Source: Bradyrhizobium sp. WSM1417
Lineage (GTDB): Bacteria; Pseudomonadota; Alphaproteobacteria; Rhizobiales; Xanthobacteraceae
Assembly (NCBI RefSeq): GCF_000515415.1
Contig: NZ_KI911783.1
Span: 3,400,392 to 3,464,391, forward strand
Length of the DNA stretch: 64,000 bases
Direction: 5' to 3'
The notes beneath the pieces are model-generated. The model saw nothing but the letters and a program-made list of their open reading frames with translations. It had not been told where the DNA came from and ran no database searches. The position numbers and the translations under genes were made by a program. Positions 24,690-34,046 of this stretch are shown here, in pieces (the first letter of the stretch is position 1; each line of letters starts with the position of its first letter).

Positions 24690-27113
24690 CTAGCCGTCCA
24701 GCACCTCTCGCACCTTCACTGCAAGTTCCTCGACGGTGAAAGGCTTGCTGAGCACAGCCAGGCCGGGTCTTACCACACGATTTTGGAGCATCGCGTTGGG
24801 CGTATAGCCGGTCGTGAAAAGAACCTTCAGATCCGCTCGGCGTCGAAGGGCCTCTTCAGAGAGCTTCGCGCCATTGGTGTCCGGCATGACGATGTCTGTG
24901 AATAGCAGGCTGACTTCCGGGGTGTCGTCCAAAAGCTGCAGCGCCGCTTCCGCGCTTTCAGCCTCCATCACGCGGTAGCCCAATTCCGTCAACGCGTCGA
25001 CACTATACTGGCGCACTGCGGGCTCGTCCTCGACCACAAGGATAAGCTCGTGATTGTCGTCGGTAGGCAGGAACGCGGCTGCTTTTTCCGTGAAAACGGG
25101 CTCGGTCGCATCCACGAGCCTCGGCAGGTAGACCTTGAATGTTGTCCCTTCGCCGGGCTCCGAGTAGATCTTGACGTGGCCGCCCGACTGTTTGACGAAG
25201 CCGTATACCTGGCTGAGACCTAGGCCAGTGCCTTTGCCGACAGCCTTGGTGGTGAAGAAGGGGTCGAAGGCTTTGGCCATTACGTCCGCAGGCATGCCGG
25301 AGCCGGTGTCCGTCACCGCGATCAACACATATTGCCCTGCCAACACGCCTGGTTCGCTTGCCAGATAGCGGTCGTCCAAATCAGCGTTGTGAGTTTCGAT
25401 GGTGAGCCGGCCGCCTTCCGGCATTGCGTCGCGGGCATTCACTGCAAGGTTCAGGAGGACATTTTCAAGTTGGTTTGCGTCGGCTGAGATGCGCCAGACA
25501 TTTGAATCCAGCACAGTCTCCAACCTGACATCACTGCCGAGTGAGCCGCGTATGAACCCCGACATCCCCGAGACGAGCTTGTTGATATCGATCGGCTGGG
25601 GGTTCAACGGCTGTTGCCGGGAGAACGCAAGGAGGCGCTGCGTAAGCAAGGCAGCGCGGCGCGCTCCATCCATGGCAGCTTCGAGATAGCGCTTGGCGCG
25701 GGGGTCGATCTCGACCGTTCGGCGCTTCAGAAGATCGAGTGAGCCCATCACGATCGACAACATGTTGTTGAAGTCGTGCGCGATGCCGCCCGTGAGATGC
25801 CCGACGGCTTCCATTTTTTGCGCTTGGCGGAGGGCCTCTTCGGCGGCTCTCAGAGCTTCGGCCTGCTCTTTCTGACGATGGATGTCACGACCGATACAGT
25901 GAAATGCGCCCTTGCTAGCGGTGACCGACCAGGCGATCCAACGATAGGCTCCGTCTTTGCATAGGTAGCGGTTCTCGAATTCGCCGGACTCATCGTTAGC
26001 CGCGAGTTCGTCGGCCCAGAGGCGCGATCCTTCGATGTCGTCGGGGTGGATGAACTGCGTATAGGGTCGTCCCACGATCTCAGCTTGCGACCAGCCGAGC
26101 AGCGCTGGCCAGGCCGGATTGACCTCTCGGATGGTCGAGTCGAAAGCGACCACCGCGACCAAGAGGTTGGTCCCACTCCAGAGCTGATTGCGCTCCTCCG
26201 TGCGCTCCTGAACCAGGCGTTCGAGCTGTTCGCGCGATCGGGCTAGGATCTCCCGAGCGGCGACCATGTCCTCAATGTCTGTACAGGTCCCGTACCAACG
26301 CAAGATCACGCCATCTGCGTCGCGCACTGGCTGCGCACGTCCAAGCACCCATCGGTACTGCCCGGATCGATGACGGAGACGATACTCGATCTGATACGGT
26401 TCGCCGGTCTCCAGGGAGTGACGCCAAGCGGACCATGCGGCCTCTCGATCTTCCGGGTGGAACATTCCGTTCCAAGCTTCGCCGTCTGTGGAACCTTGCG
26501 GTACGCCGGTGAACTCGTACCAACGCTGATTGTAAAAGTCGTGGAACCCATCAGGTCGCGTTGACCAGATCATCTGGTCGATGGAGTTCGTGATCGCCGC
26601 GGCCCTGGCTTCGCTTTCGCGCAGCGCCGCTTCTGCAAGCACCTGGCCGGTGGTCTCCGCGACGGCGCAGAACATGCCCATCACTTCGCCCGTGGGCTCG
26701 CGAACCGCCGAATAGGAGAAGGTAAACCAGGTCTGCTCGTCGTAGCCGCGCCGGTTCATGATGAGCGGCAGGTTCTCCTGCCAAGTTGCCTCGCCAGCCA
26801 TGGCTTTTTGGATCAGAGGCCAGATATCGTCCCAGATCTCGGCCCAAATGTCATGGAAGCGAGCGCCGAAAGCAGCCGGATGCTTGTCGGCGAGGATCTC
26901 AGCGTAGGCGTCGTTGTAAATGAAACCGAGTTCCGGGCCCCAAGCCACGAACATCGGAAACTTCGAGTCCATCGCCAGACTCACGACTGACCGAAGCGTC
27001 GGTGACCACCCCTGCGGTGGGCCGAGCGGTGACTTGGTCCAATCGCAGCTGTGCAAGAGCGCCTGGACCGGCGGGCCTCTCTCCGGCTGCTGCGCGCTAG
27101 GCAGGTCAACCAT
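24690..27113 (-). CDS. Hybrid PAS-domain sensor histidine kinase with C-terminal receiver
   Basis: An 807-residue soluble sensor kinase. Order of domains: a PAS-like N-terminal region (about 40-160), PAS (about 165-290, with FYNQRWYEFTGVP and the PAC segment YEIRLRHRSG-like YRLRHRSGQYRW), PAS (about 315-420), HisKA with the phospho-acceptor His in GGIAHDFNNML (about 450), HATPase with NLAVNARDAMP, DTGSGMP and GKGTGLGLSQVYGF, then a receiver (about 690-805) with acidic pocket VVEDE, phospho-site Asp in LLFTDIVMPD and Lys in LSKPF. No membrane segment is visible. No partner response regulator is adjacent, so phosphotransfer may be internal or to a distant regulator. Confidence 0.9.
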   Translation of the reverse strand: MVDLPSAQQPERGPPVQALLHSCDWTKSPLGPPQGWSPTLRSVVSLAMDSKFPMFVAWGPELGFIYNDAYAEILADKHPAAFGARFHDIWAEIWDDIWPLIQKAMAGEATWQENLPLIMNRRGYDEQTWFTFSYSAVREPTGEVMGMFCAVAETTGQVLAEAALRESEARAAAITNSIDQMIWSTRPDGFHDFYNQRWYEFTGVPQGSTDGEAWNGMFHPEDREAAWSAWRHSLETGEPYQIEYRLRHRSGQYRWVLGRAQPVRDADGVILRWYGTCTDIEDMVAAREILARSREQLERLVQERTEERNQLWSGTNLLVAVVAFDSTIREVNPAWPALLGWSQAEIVGRPYTQFIHPDDIEGSRLWADELAANDESGEFENRYLCKDGAYRWIAWSVTASKGAFHCIGRDIHRQKEQAEALRAAEEALRQAQKMEAVGHLTGGIAHDFNNMLSIVMGSLDLLKRRTVEIDPRAKRYLEAAMDGARRAALLTQRLLAFSRQQPLNPQPIDINKLVSGMSGFIRGSLGSDVRLETVLDSNVWRISADANQLENVLLNLAVNARDAMPEGGRLTIETHNADLDDRYLASEPGVLAGQYVLIAVTDTGSGMPADVMAKAFDPFFTTKAVGKGTGLGLSQVYGFVKQSGGHVKIYSEPGEGTTFKVYLPRLVDATEPVFTEKAAAFLPTDDNHELILVVEDEPAVRQYSVDALTELGYRVMEAESAEAALQLLDDTPEVSLLFTDIVMPDTNGAKLSEEALRRRADLKVLFTTGYTPNAMLQNRVVRPGLAVLSKPFTVEELAVKVREVLDG

Positions 27114-27309
27114 CGATGTTCTCGCAGCTCTGCGCCGCCGTACCGTCGATCATGGGCATGAGCAACTCAACCAGTGCGCCAGCTGTTTGTTGCCAACATA
27201 CAGTTGAAACCGTCTCGGCCAAAGGTGCAAGATCGGGTTCGGAACGCGAGGCGGAAGCCGAAACCGCGGCTTTGTCCGAACGAATCTCAGCGCTGTAAGT
27301 GGACGTCTT

Positions 27310-28014
27310 TCACTTGTTCGGCGCGTCCCGACGTTCGACCTCGCCACCCGCAATCCGCGCCAGGTAATCCTTCTTGCTGAACTGCATATGATCCACGCAG
27401 AGCTGGGCCAGCGCCCAGCTGTCACGGCCCTTTAATAGCTCGATCATGAGCTCGTGCTGGCGCCGTGATTGTGCCAGCCCGTCGCTGTCGGCGAGATTCT
27501 TGGCGCGCATCGGCAGCGTCAGGTTCATGTAGTCCTGCAGCGAGCGCACCAGATAGGGATTGCCGCAGGCCGAGAACAGCGCGAGGTGGAAGGCGTCGTT
27601 GGTCTCGTGGATGCCGCGCAGGTCCTGCAAATCCGCTCTCGCGCAATATTGCCGTTGCAATGCGGAGAGCTCGTCGGTCAGATTTTGCGGAGCGGGCAGG
27701 GGGATCATCAGCGCCGCCTGCCGCGTCAGCATCTCCCGGACCTCGTAGATCTGCCGGACCTCTTCGGCCGAGTAGAATCGCACGGTGGCGCCGACATTCT
27801 TCTCGCGGCGGACGATGCCGCGGCGCTCCGCATCCACCAGCGCCTGGCGCACGAAGTGGCGCGAGGTGCCGTAAGCCGACATCAGCGCGTCTTCCGTGAG
27901 GCGCGCGCCTGGCGCGAGTCGGCCGAAGATGATGTCCTCCTCGAGCCGCGCGACGATGTCGTCCGGATCGTCGCGCCGGACCGTCATGGCGTCTGCGGTG
28001 TGAGTGTCGGACAT
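27310..28014 (-). CDS. GntR-family regulator (FadR/FCD type)
   Basis: A 234-residue regulator. The N-terminal winged helix includes LEEDIIFGRLAPGARLTEDALMSAYGTSRHFVRQALVDAERRGIV; the C-terminal FCD domain (about 100-220) has the metal/ligand motif region YEVREMLTRQAA and the His in NDAFHLALFSACGN. FCD regulators usually bind sugar acids or carboxylates. The gene is divergent from a sugar-acid dehydratase and TRAP transporter and is expected to repress them. I start at ATG 28014, which has GGGAGG upstream; an extra 21 codons are open upstream. The 196-bp gap 27114-27309 holds nothing I recognise. Confidence 0.87.
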   Translation of the reverse strand: MSDTHTADAMTVRRDDPDDIVARLEEDIIFGRLAPGARLTEDALMSAYGTSRHFVRQALVDAERRGIVRREKNVGATVRFYSAEEVRQIYEVREMLTRQAALMIPLPAPQNLTDELSALQRQYCARADLQDLRGIHETNDAFHLALFSACGNPYLVRSLQDYMNLTLPMRAKNLADSDGLAQSRRQHELMIELLKGRDSWALAQLCVDHMQFSKKDYLARIAGGEVERRDAPNK

Positions 28015-28068
28015 GCCCTCGGCCTCCCGGCGCCTGGCCGGTCCGTCCTGTGGAGCAGGGAAGGCTAG

Positions 28069-28145
28069 GATTGTCAATAATCCGGTCGTTTACCAGTATG
28101 ACAATCCGGAAAATGCCAGGATTGACGTCTGTCTTATTGACAATC
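28069..28145. promoter_or_regulatory. Candidate GntR operators in the divergent promoter region
   Basis: A 12-bp perfect inverted pair, GATTGTCAATAA (28069-28080) and TTATTGACAATC (28134-28145), flanks a third TGACAATCC at 28099-28107. The half-sites lie between the GntR gene and the dehydratase gene, as expected for a shared control region with possible looping. Confidence 0.6.
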
Positions 28146-28187
28146 AAGGGGCAGGCTGTACGACAATGACCCGGTGATGGGAGTAGT

Positions 28188-29915
28188 ATGATGACGAGTG
28201 GGTTGCGCAAAGGGCTGACGAGCTATGGCGATGCCGGCTTCTCGCTGTTCCTGCGCAAGGCGTTCATCAAGGCCATGGGCTATTCCGACGACGCGCTCGA
28301 GCGCCCGATCGTCGGCATCACCAACACCTATAGCGACTACAATCCCTGCCACGGCAACGTCCCGCAGATCATCGAGGCCGCGAAGCGCGGCGTGATGCTG
28401 TCGGGCGCGATGCCGTTCGTGTTCCCGACCATCTCGATCGCGGAAAGCTTTGCGCATCCGACCTCGATGTATCTGCGCAATCTGATGGCGATGGATACCG
28501 AGGAGATGATCCGGGCCCAGCCGATGGATTCGGTGATCGTCATCGGCGGCTGCGACAAGACACTGCCGGCGCAGGTGATGGCCGCAATCAGCGCCGATCT
28601 GCCGACGGTGGTCATTCCCGTTGGCCCCATGGTGGTTGGTCATCACAAGGGCGAGGTGCTGGGCGCCTGCACCGATTGCCGCCGTCTCTGGGGCAAGTAT
28701 CGCGCCGGCGAAATGGATGACGTCGAGATCGAAGCCGTCAACGGCCGTCTCGCGCCGTCGGTCGGCACCTGCATGGTGATGGGCACGGCGTCCACCATGG
28801 CCTGCATGATCGAGGCCATGGGCCTGTCGCTGCCGATGAGCGCAACGATTCCCGCCCCGCATGCGGAGCGCTTTCGGCTCGCCGAAGCGAGCGGGAGGGT
28901 GGCCGCCGAGATGGCCAAGACCAAAGGTCCGAAGCCGAGCGAGGTGCTGACGCCTGCATCTTTTAGGAATGCCCAGGTCGTGCTCCAGGCGATCGGCGGC
29001 TCGACCAACGGCCTGATTCATTTGACCGCGATGGCGCATCGTTCGCCACACCGACTCGACCTCGAGATGTTCGACCAGATCGGCCGCGAGGTGCCCGTGC
29101 TGATCGATCTCAAGCCGTCGGGCGAGCATTACATGGAGCATTTCCATCACGCCGGCGGCGTGCCGAAATTGCTGGCGCAGCTTGGCGACCTCGTTGATCT
29201 CGATGCGAAGACGATCACGGGCGAGAGCCTGCGCGATATCGCGGCAAACGCGGAAGACGTGCCCGGCCAGGACGCGATCCGCCCGCGCGACAATCCGATC
29301 AAGAAGGAAGGCGGCCTCGCCGTCCTGCACGGTAACCTCGCCCCGCGCGGCGCGGTGATCAAGCAATCCGCCGCGAGCCCAAAACTGTTGCAGCACACGG
29401 GCCGTGCCGTGGTGTTCGAATCCGTCGAAGACATGACCTTGCGGGTTGACGATCCCGATCTCGACGTCACCGCCGATGACGTGCTGGTGCTGCGCAATGC
29501 CGGGCCGAAGGGCGCGCCCGGCATGCCCGAGGCGGGCTATCTGCCGATCCCGAAGAAGCTCGCGCGTGGCGGCACCAAGGACATGGTGCGCATTTCCGAT
29601 GCGCGAATGAGCGGCACCGCGTTCGGCACCATCGTGCTGCACATCACGCCGGAATCAGCTGTGGGCGGGCCGCTGGCGCTGGTGCAGAACGGCGACATGA
29701 TCCGCCTCGACGTCGCCAAGCGCAGCATCGAGCTTCTGGTCGATGCGGCCGAGCTGGAACGGCGGCATACGGCATTGAAGCCCGCGGCTGCGCCGGACGA
29801 AGCGCGGCGCGGCTATGCCTGGCTGTTCAACGAGACCATCATGCAGGCCGACGAGGGCTGCGATTTCGATTTCATGCAGAGGACTGGGAAGAAGACTGAG
29901 CAGAAAACTAAGTAG
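28188..29915 (+). CDS. IlvD/Edd-family sugar-acid dehydratase (L-arabonate dehydratase-like)
   Basis: A 575-residue member of the IlvD/Edd family. Three cluster cysteines are visible: Cys54 in NPCHGN, Cys122 in GGCDKT and Cys195 in GTCMVMGTAST. Their spacing equals that of characterised [2Fe-2S] pentonate dehydratases such as L-arabonate dehydratase. The catalytic Ser/Lys region appears as RISDARMSGTAFG. The enzyme should convert an aldonate to the 2-keto-3-deoxy acid. Two ATGs start the frame (28188, 28191), with TGGGAG upstream. It lies between a divergent GntR regulator and a TRAP transporter, which points to uptake and dehydration of the same sugar acid; substrate not proven. Confidence 0.88.
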   Translation: MMTSGLRKGLTSYGDAGFSLFLRKAFIKAMGYSDDALERPIVGITNTYSDYNPCHGNVPQIIEAAKRGVMLSGAMPFVFPTISIAESFAHPTSMYLRNLMAMDTEEMIRAQPMDSVIVIGGCDKTLPAQVMAAISADLPTVVIPVGPMVVGHHKGEVLGACTDCRRLWGKYRAGEMDDVEIEAVNGRLAPSVGTCMVMGTASTMACMIEAMGLSLPMSATIPAPHAERFRLAEASGRVAAEMAKTKGPKPSEVLTPASFRNAQVVLQAIGGSTNGLIHLTAMAHRSPHRLDLEMFDQIGREVPVLIDLKPSGEHYMEHFHHAGGVPKLLAQLGDLVDLDAKTITGESLRDIAANAEDVPGQDAIRPRDNPIKKEGGLAVLHGNLAPRGAVIKQSAASPKLLQHTGRAVVFESVEDMTLRVDDPDLDVTADDVLVLRNAGPKGAPGMPEAGYLPIPKKLARGGTKDMVRISDARMSGTAFGTIVLHITPESAVGGPLALVQNGDMIRLDVAKRSIELLVDAAELERRHTALKPAAAPDEARRGYAWLFNETIMQADEGCDFDFMQRTGKKTEQKTK

Positions 29916-29981
29916 AGGGTGACCAACCACCCGAACGAACGCTCAGACCGCTAAAGCGGCGAGCGAAAACAGGGGGAAACG

Positions 29982-30977
29982 ATGATTGCACGATCCATGC
30001 TTGGGCTGGCGGCAACGGCCGCTGTTCTCTTCGTAACGAGCGCGTCGGCACAGGAGGTGAAGCATTATCGCTTTGCCTACGATCAGCCGCGCAACACCGG
30101 CTATTCCATCGCGGGCGACCTCTTTGCCGAAAAGCTCAAGGAATTGAGCAAAGGCACAATGATCATCGATCAATATCCGGGCGCGCAGCTCGGGCAGGAG
30201 CCGCAGGTGCTCCAGCTCGTGAAGGCGGGCGACGTCGAATTTGCGATCATCTCCTCGGCCAACACCGCGACGATCTCGCCGCAAGCGGGCGTGATGTCGT
30301 TGCACTTCCTGTTCCGCGACGAGAACCATGTGGTCAAAGGTCTGGCCGATCCAAAAGTGTTCGCGGCGCTCAAGACCATGATCGACGAGACCACGCAGGG
30401 CCTGCATGTGATCGCGACCGGCTCACAGGGCGTGCGCCACATGTACTCCAAGAAGGAAATCCACAATGTCGGCGACATCAAGGGCCTGAAGATCCGGGTG
30501 CAGGCGACTGCGACCGAGGACACCATGTTCCCGGCCTACGGCGCCCAGACCGTGCACATGCCGTTCGGCAGCGTCTACACGAGCTTGCAAACCGGCGTGG
30601 TCGACGTCGCCGAGAACAGCATCAACGTCTACCTCGTCAACAAGCATTACGAGGTCGCGCCGGTCCTGAACATCACCGAGCACGAGGCCAACAACGCGCT
30701 GGTGTTCATCTCCGACAAGCTCTGGCAGAGCCTGTCGGCCGAGCAGAAAGGCTGGGTGCAGGCGGCGGGGAACGAGGTCAGCTCCAAGGAGCCGCAGAAG
30801 GCCTTCGATCTCGAACGCACCGCGGCAGAGAAGCTGAAGAAGATGGGCGTGAAGATCGTCGACAACGTCGACAAGAAGACCTTCACGGCGATCGCCGACC
30901 CCTATCTCGACAAGCTCGCCAAGGAGCTCGGCCCGCACGCCGAGAAGATCAAGGATTTGATCCGCTCGATCAACTAG
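29982..30977 (+). CDS. dctP: TRAP transporter substrate-binding protein DctP
   Basis: A 331-residue periplasmic protein with a Sec signal (cleavage probably after TSASA, residue about 23). The DctP fold shows the carboxylate-binding Arg in GLKIRVQAT and the conserved FGSVYTSLQTGVVDVAENS. It delivers an organic acid, probably a sugar acid given the neighbouring dehydratase, to DctQM. GGGGGAAA lies before the ATG. A palindromic repeat separates it from dctQ. Confidence 0.92.
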   Translation: MIARSMLGLAATAAVLFVTSASAQEVKHYRFAYDQPRNTGYSIAGDLFAEKLKELSKGTMIIDQYPGAQLGQEPQVLQLVKAGDVEFAIISSANTATISPQAGVMSLHFLFRDENHVVKGLADPKVFAALKTMIDETTQGLHVIATGSQGVRHMYSKKEIHNVGDIKGLKIRVQATATEDTMFPAYGAQTVHMPFGSVYTSLQTGVVDVAENSINVYLVNKHYEVAPVLNITEHEANNALVFISDKLWQSLSAEQKGWVQAAGNEVSSKEPQKAFDLERTAAEKLKKMGVKIVDNVDKKTFTAIADPYLDKLAKELGPHAEKIKDLIRSIN

Positions 30978-31010
30978 GCCGCTTGCGGAAATGTCCGTGC
31001 CTCCACGAGT

Positions 31011-31124
31011 CGTCCCGGCGAAGGCCGGGACCCATACGCCGCGGCGGAGCTTGGGGCAGGATAGCCGCCAGCTTGCTTTGGCCACACGCAGCTGGGGCTA
31101 TGGGTCCCGGCCTTCGCCGGGACG
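31011..31124. repeat. Dispersed palindromic repeat (family A, copy 2) inside the TRAP operon
   Basis: Perfect 26-base inverted arms (31011-31036 and 31099-31124). The right arm ends 6 bases before the dctQ start codon, leaving no room for an ordinary ribosome binding site. The unit shares the arm pattern and the ACCCATACGCCGCGGCGG segment with copy 1 at 18780. Confidence 0.78.
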
Positions 31125-31130
31125 ATATTA

Positions 31131-31712
31131 ATGGCCATCGCCGAAAAACTGCTGGTGCAACGCCAACGCCACCTCAAATGGCGCGGGCTGGACTGGCTCG
31201 AGCTTGCGCTGATGATCCTCTGCGGCGTGCTCTGCTTCGGGTTCTCGCTGTCGGTGACCGCCGACATCGTCACCCGCACCATCGGCCATCCCTGGCTGTG
31301 GCTCCAGGAAGTGACCTCGACGCTGTTCATCTACGCGATCTTCGTCGGCACCGCGGCTGCGACCCGGCGCAACGACCACCTCTATCTCACCGCAATCTCC
31401 GAGGCGATGCACGGCACGCCGCGTCTGATCGTCGAAATCATCATCCGCATTGTGGTGCTCGGCGTCGCCTTCTGCCTGATCTTGTACGGCTATCAGAACT
31501 ATCTTCGCGGCTTCGGCAGTTTTCGCCTGCCGTCGGGCACGCCGATCGCCTCGCTCTACGCGATTATTCCGCTCTCCGGCGTGCTGGTCGGCCTGTTCAC
31601 CATCGAGCAGCTCGTCAACGGCCTGCGCAACGGCTTTGACCATCCCGAGCCGCCCGAAGAGGACGGCGGGGCGCCTGTCATCACCGACGCACAGATGAGG
31701 GCGCAGCCGTGA
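31131..31712 (+). CDS. dctQ: TRAP transporter small permease DctQ
   Basis: A 193-residue protein with four hydrophobic helices (about 27-47, 62-80, 98-120, 142-165) and the typical WLQEVTSTLFIYAIFVGTAAATRRNDHL block. It forms the membrane part with DctM. The start ATG 31131 abuts a palindromic repeat and lacks a recognisable Shine-Dalgarno sequence. Its stop overlaps the GTG start of dctM, so translation of the two is coupled. Confidence 0.9.
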   Translation: MAIAEKLLVQRQRHLKWRGLDWLELALMILCGVLCFGFSLSVTADIVTRTIGHPWLWLQEVTSTLFIYAIFVGTAAATRRNDHLYLTAISEAMHGTPRLIVEIIIRIVVLGVAFCLILYGYQNYLRGFGSFRLPSGTPIASLYAIIPLSGVLVGLFTIEQLVNGLRNGFDHPEPPEEDGGAPVITDAQMRAQP

Positions 31713-33049
31713 GCGCACCCATTGTTCTGGCGTTGATGACGGTCTGCTTCCTGTCCTTCGGCTATCTCGGCGTGCCCGTGCCGTTCTCGCTGATGGCCGG
31801 CGTCTTCATCGGCGCGCTGCTGTCGGACGTCTCGCTCGCCGCGATCATCCAGAAAGTCTTCGACGGCGTCGATTCCGAGGCGCTGCTGGCGATCCCCTTT
31901 TTCCTGCTGGTCGGCGAGCTCATGAGCTCGGCCAATGTGGTGGTCCGAATAGCCAACCTCTCGGTGTCCCTCGTTGGTCACATCAGAGGCGGCCTGTCGC
32001 AGGTCGTGGTGGTCTTCAGCATGTTCTTCTCGGAAATGTCGGGCTCGACCACCGCCGACGTCGCCGTGATGAGCCGCGCGCTGGGCGGCCCGATGAAGCG
32101 CGAGGGCTACGAGCCCGCCTTCATCGCCGCGATCATCGCATCCGCCTCGACGATTGCGGCGCTGGTGCCGCCGAGCATCACCGCGGTGGTCTATGGCGCG
32201 GTCGGCAACGTCTCGATCGCCGGCCTGTTCATGGCAGGCGTCGTGCCGGGCCTGATGATCGGCTTCGGGTTGATGATCTATTGCTATTTCTTCGGCCCGT
32301 CCGGCCTGCGCAAGCCGCGCGCGCCGCTGCGGCAGGTGGTGTTCGCGGCCGGCGATGCGGCGCTACCGCTGATGATCCCCGTGATTCTGCTCGGCGGCAT
32401 TCTGACCGGCTGGTTCACGCCGACGGAAGCCGGCGTCGTTGCCGTGGTCTGGATTGTCGTGGTCGTGATCCCCGCGCTCAACCGCGGGCATATCAGGAAG
32501 ATTCCGTACGATTTCTGCCTTGCGGGCCTGATCTTCTCGCTGCCGCTGATCACGATCGGCGCCGCCAATGCGTTCGGCTGGATGCTCGCCTATCTGCGCG
32601 GTGCAAGCTACATCGCCGAAGTCATCACGTCGCTCGCCGGCAACGATCCGCATCTCATCATGCTGCTGATGGTGCTGTTGTTCACGGTCGTCGGTGATTT
32701 CATCGAGCCGGTGCCGACCATCATCATCTTCATGCCGCTGGTTAACACGCTGACGGAAGCCGGCGACATCAACGCCGTGCATATGGGCGTGGTGCTGATC
32801 GCCACGCTGGCCTTTGGCCTGATCACGCCGCCTTATGGGCTAGTGCTGCTGATGGCCTCGAAATTCGTCGGCGTCAGTTTCGCAAAAGCGCTACGTGCCG
32901 CGTTGCCGATCTATCTGGTCTTCCTCGGGACGATCGCGTTCGCGATCTATTTCCCGAGCGTGGTGCTGTGGCTGCCGCGGCAGGTGCTCCCCGAGTCCGT
33001 CGGCTGCTTCAAGTCGCCAGCGGGCACAGGCTATATCTGTCCCAAGTAA
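31709..33049 (+). CDS. dctM: TRAP transporter large permease DctM
   Basis: A 446-residue permease with about 12 hydrophobic segments. Family motifs include SGSTTADVAVMSRALGGPMKREGY, ALVPPSITAVVYGAVGNVSIAGLFMAG and WFTPTEAGVVAVVW. It moves the substrate with sodium ions. It starts at GTG 31709 in a GTGA overlap with dctQ. The C-terminal tail of about 20 residues after LPRQV is longer than the last helix requires. It converges on the enoyl-CoA hydratase gene 17 bases away. Confidence 0.92.
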   Translation: MSAPIVLALMTVCFLSFGYLGVPVPFSLMAGVFIGALLSDVSLAAIIQKVFDGVDSEALLAIPFFLLVGELMSSANVVVRIANLSVSLVGHIRGGLSQVVVVFSMFFSEMSGSTTADVAVMSRALGGPMKREGYEPAFIAAIIASASTIAALVPPSITAVVYGAVGNVSIAGLFMAGVVPGLMIGFGLMIYCYFFGPSGLRKPRAPLRQVVFAAGDAALPLMIPVILLGGILTGWFTPTEAGVVAVVWIVVVVIPALNRGHIRKIPYDFCLAGLIFSLPLITIGAANAFGWMLAYLRGASYIAEVITSLAGNDPHLIMLLMVLLFTVVGDFIEPVPTIIIFMPLVNTLTEAGDINAVHMGVVLIATLAFGLITPPYGLVLLMASKFVGVSFAKALRAALPIYLVFLGTIAFAIYFPSVVLWLPRQVLPESVGCFKSPAGTGYICPK

Positions 33050-33066
33050 ACCTGCTGGACTGAACG

Positions 33067-33861
33067 CTACTTGCCCTTGCTGGTGAATTTCTTCACGGCG
33101 GTTCGGAACTCCTCCGTGTTCATCGCCATGATGATCTTGTGCTCCTCGGCGTCGAGCTGCTGCTTCACCGGCGTGGTGGCGGCCTGGTAGATCAGCGATT
33201 TGGTGCCTGCAATCGCGGCGGGCGGGTTCTGCGCCAGCCGCTCGGCGAGGGTTCGCGTTGCCGCCTTCAACTCGGCGGAGGGAACGACCCTCGCAACCAG
33301 GCCCCATTCATGGGCTTGCTGCGCGGTGAAATTGTCCTCGGCGAGGAAAATCTGGAGCGCGCGGCGCGGGCCGACCGTGTTGACGATGCCGACCGTGGAG
33401 CCGCCATCCGGCGAGACGCCGATCTTGGCATAGGCTGGCGTGAATTTGGCATCCTCCGCAGCGATGCAGAGGTCGGTGACGAAGGCGAGGCCCATGCCGG
33501 CGCCGGCCGCCGAGCCGTGCACGCTCGACAGCGAGATTTTTGGCATGCGCCTGACGATCTCGATGAAGGCATGATAATGCTTCAACAGCTCACCGACGAC
33601 AGGCGTCACGGTATTGGCCTCGGCCGCGGCACCGATCGTCTGCAGATCACCGCCCGCCGAGAAGGCTCGGCCTTCGCCTTCGAGGACCACGACCCTGATA
33701 TCGTCGGCGCTCTCAATGTAAGCCGCGAGCTGTTCGAGCTTTTGTGCAATCGCCAGGTTGATCGAATTGAACGCGGCGGGTCGGTTGAGCGTGATGGTCG
33801 CGATCGGGCCGTCGATGCGCAGCAAGGCGGGATCGTCGGGTCGTGAGACGGGAGCGGTCAT
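33067..33861 (-). CDS. Enoyl-CoA hydratase/isomerase family protein
   Basis: A 264-residue crotonase-fold protein. The oxyanion-hole segments are GEGRAFSAGGDLQTIG and SSVHGSAAGAGMGLAFVTDLCIAA. At the usual first catalytic position the sequence reads GSAAGAGMG without Glu, and at the second FTPAYAKIGVSPDGGST has Asp rather than Glu, so it may be an isomerase or another crotonase type rather than a true hydratase. ATG 33861 has GGGGA upstream. It stands alone, divergent from the flavoprotein reductase unit. Confidence 0.82.
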   Translation of the reverse strand: MTAPVSRPDDPALLRIDGPIATITLNRPAAFNSINLAIAQKLEQLAAYIESADDIRVVVLEGEGRAFSAGGDLQTIGAAAEANTVTPVVGELLKHYHAFIEIVRRMPKISLSSVHGSAAGAGMGLAFVTDLCIAAEDAKFTPAYAKIGVSPDGGSTVGIVNTVGPRRALQIFLAEDNFTAQQAHEWGLVARVVPSAELKAATRTLAERLAQNPPAAIAGTKSLIYQAATTPVKQQLDAEEHKIIMAMNTEEFRTAVKKFTSKGK

Positions 33862-34046
33862 CGGAAATCCCCGGCATGAGGTCGAAGCACGAACTAAATC
33901 GCAGAAGGCGAGGGGTGACAATCCCCGCCAGCCGCCCTTGCGCAAGCCGGAACGATAGGCTCAAATGGACCTGCCTTCGTTTAGGGACGGACACGAGCGC
34001 CGGCTCCTCCTGGGCAAGCAAGCCAAAATCAGAGAGAGGAGACGAC

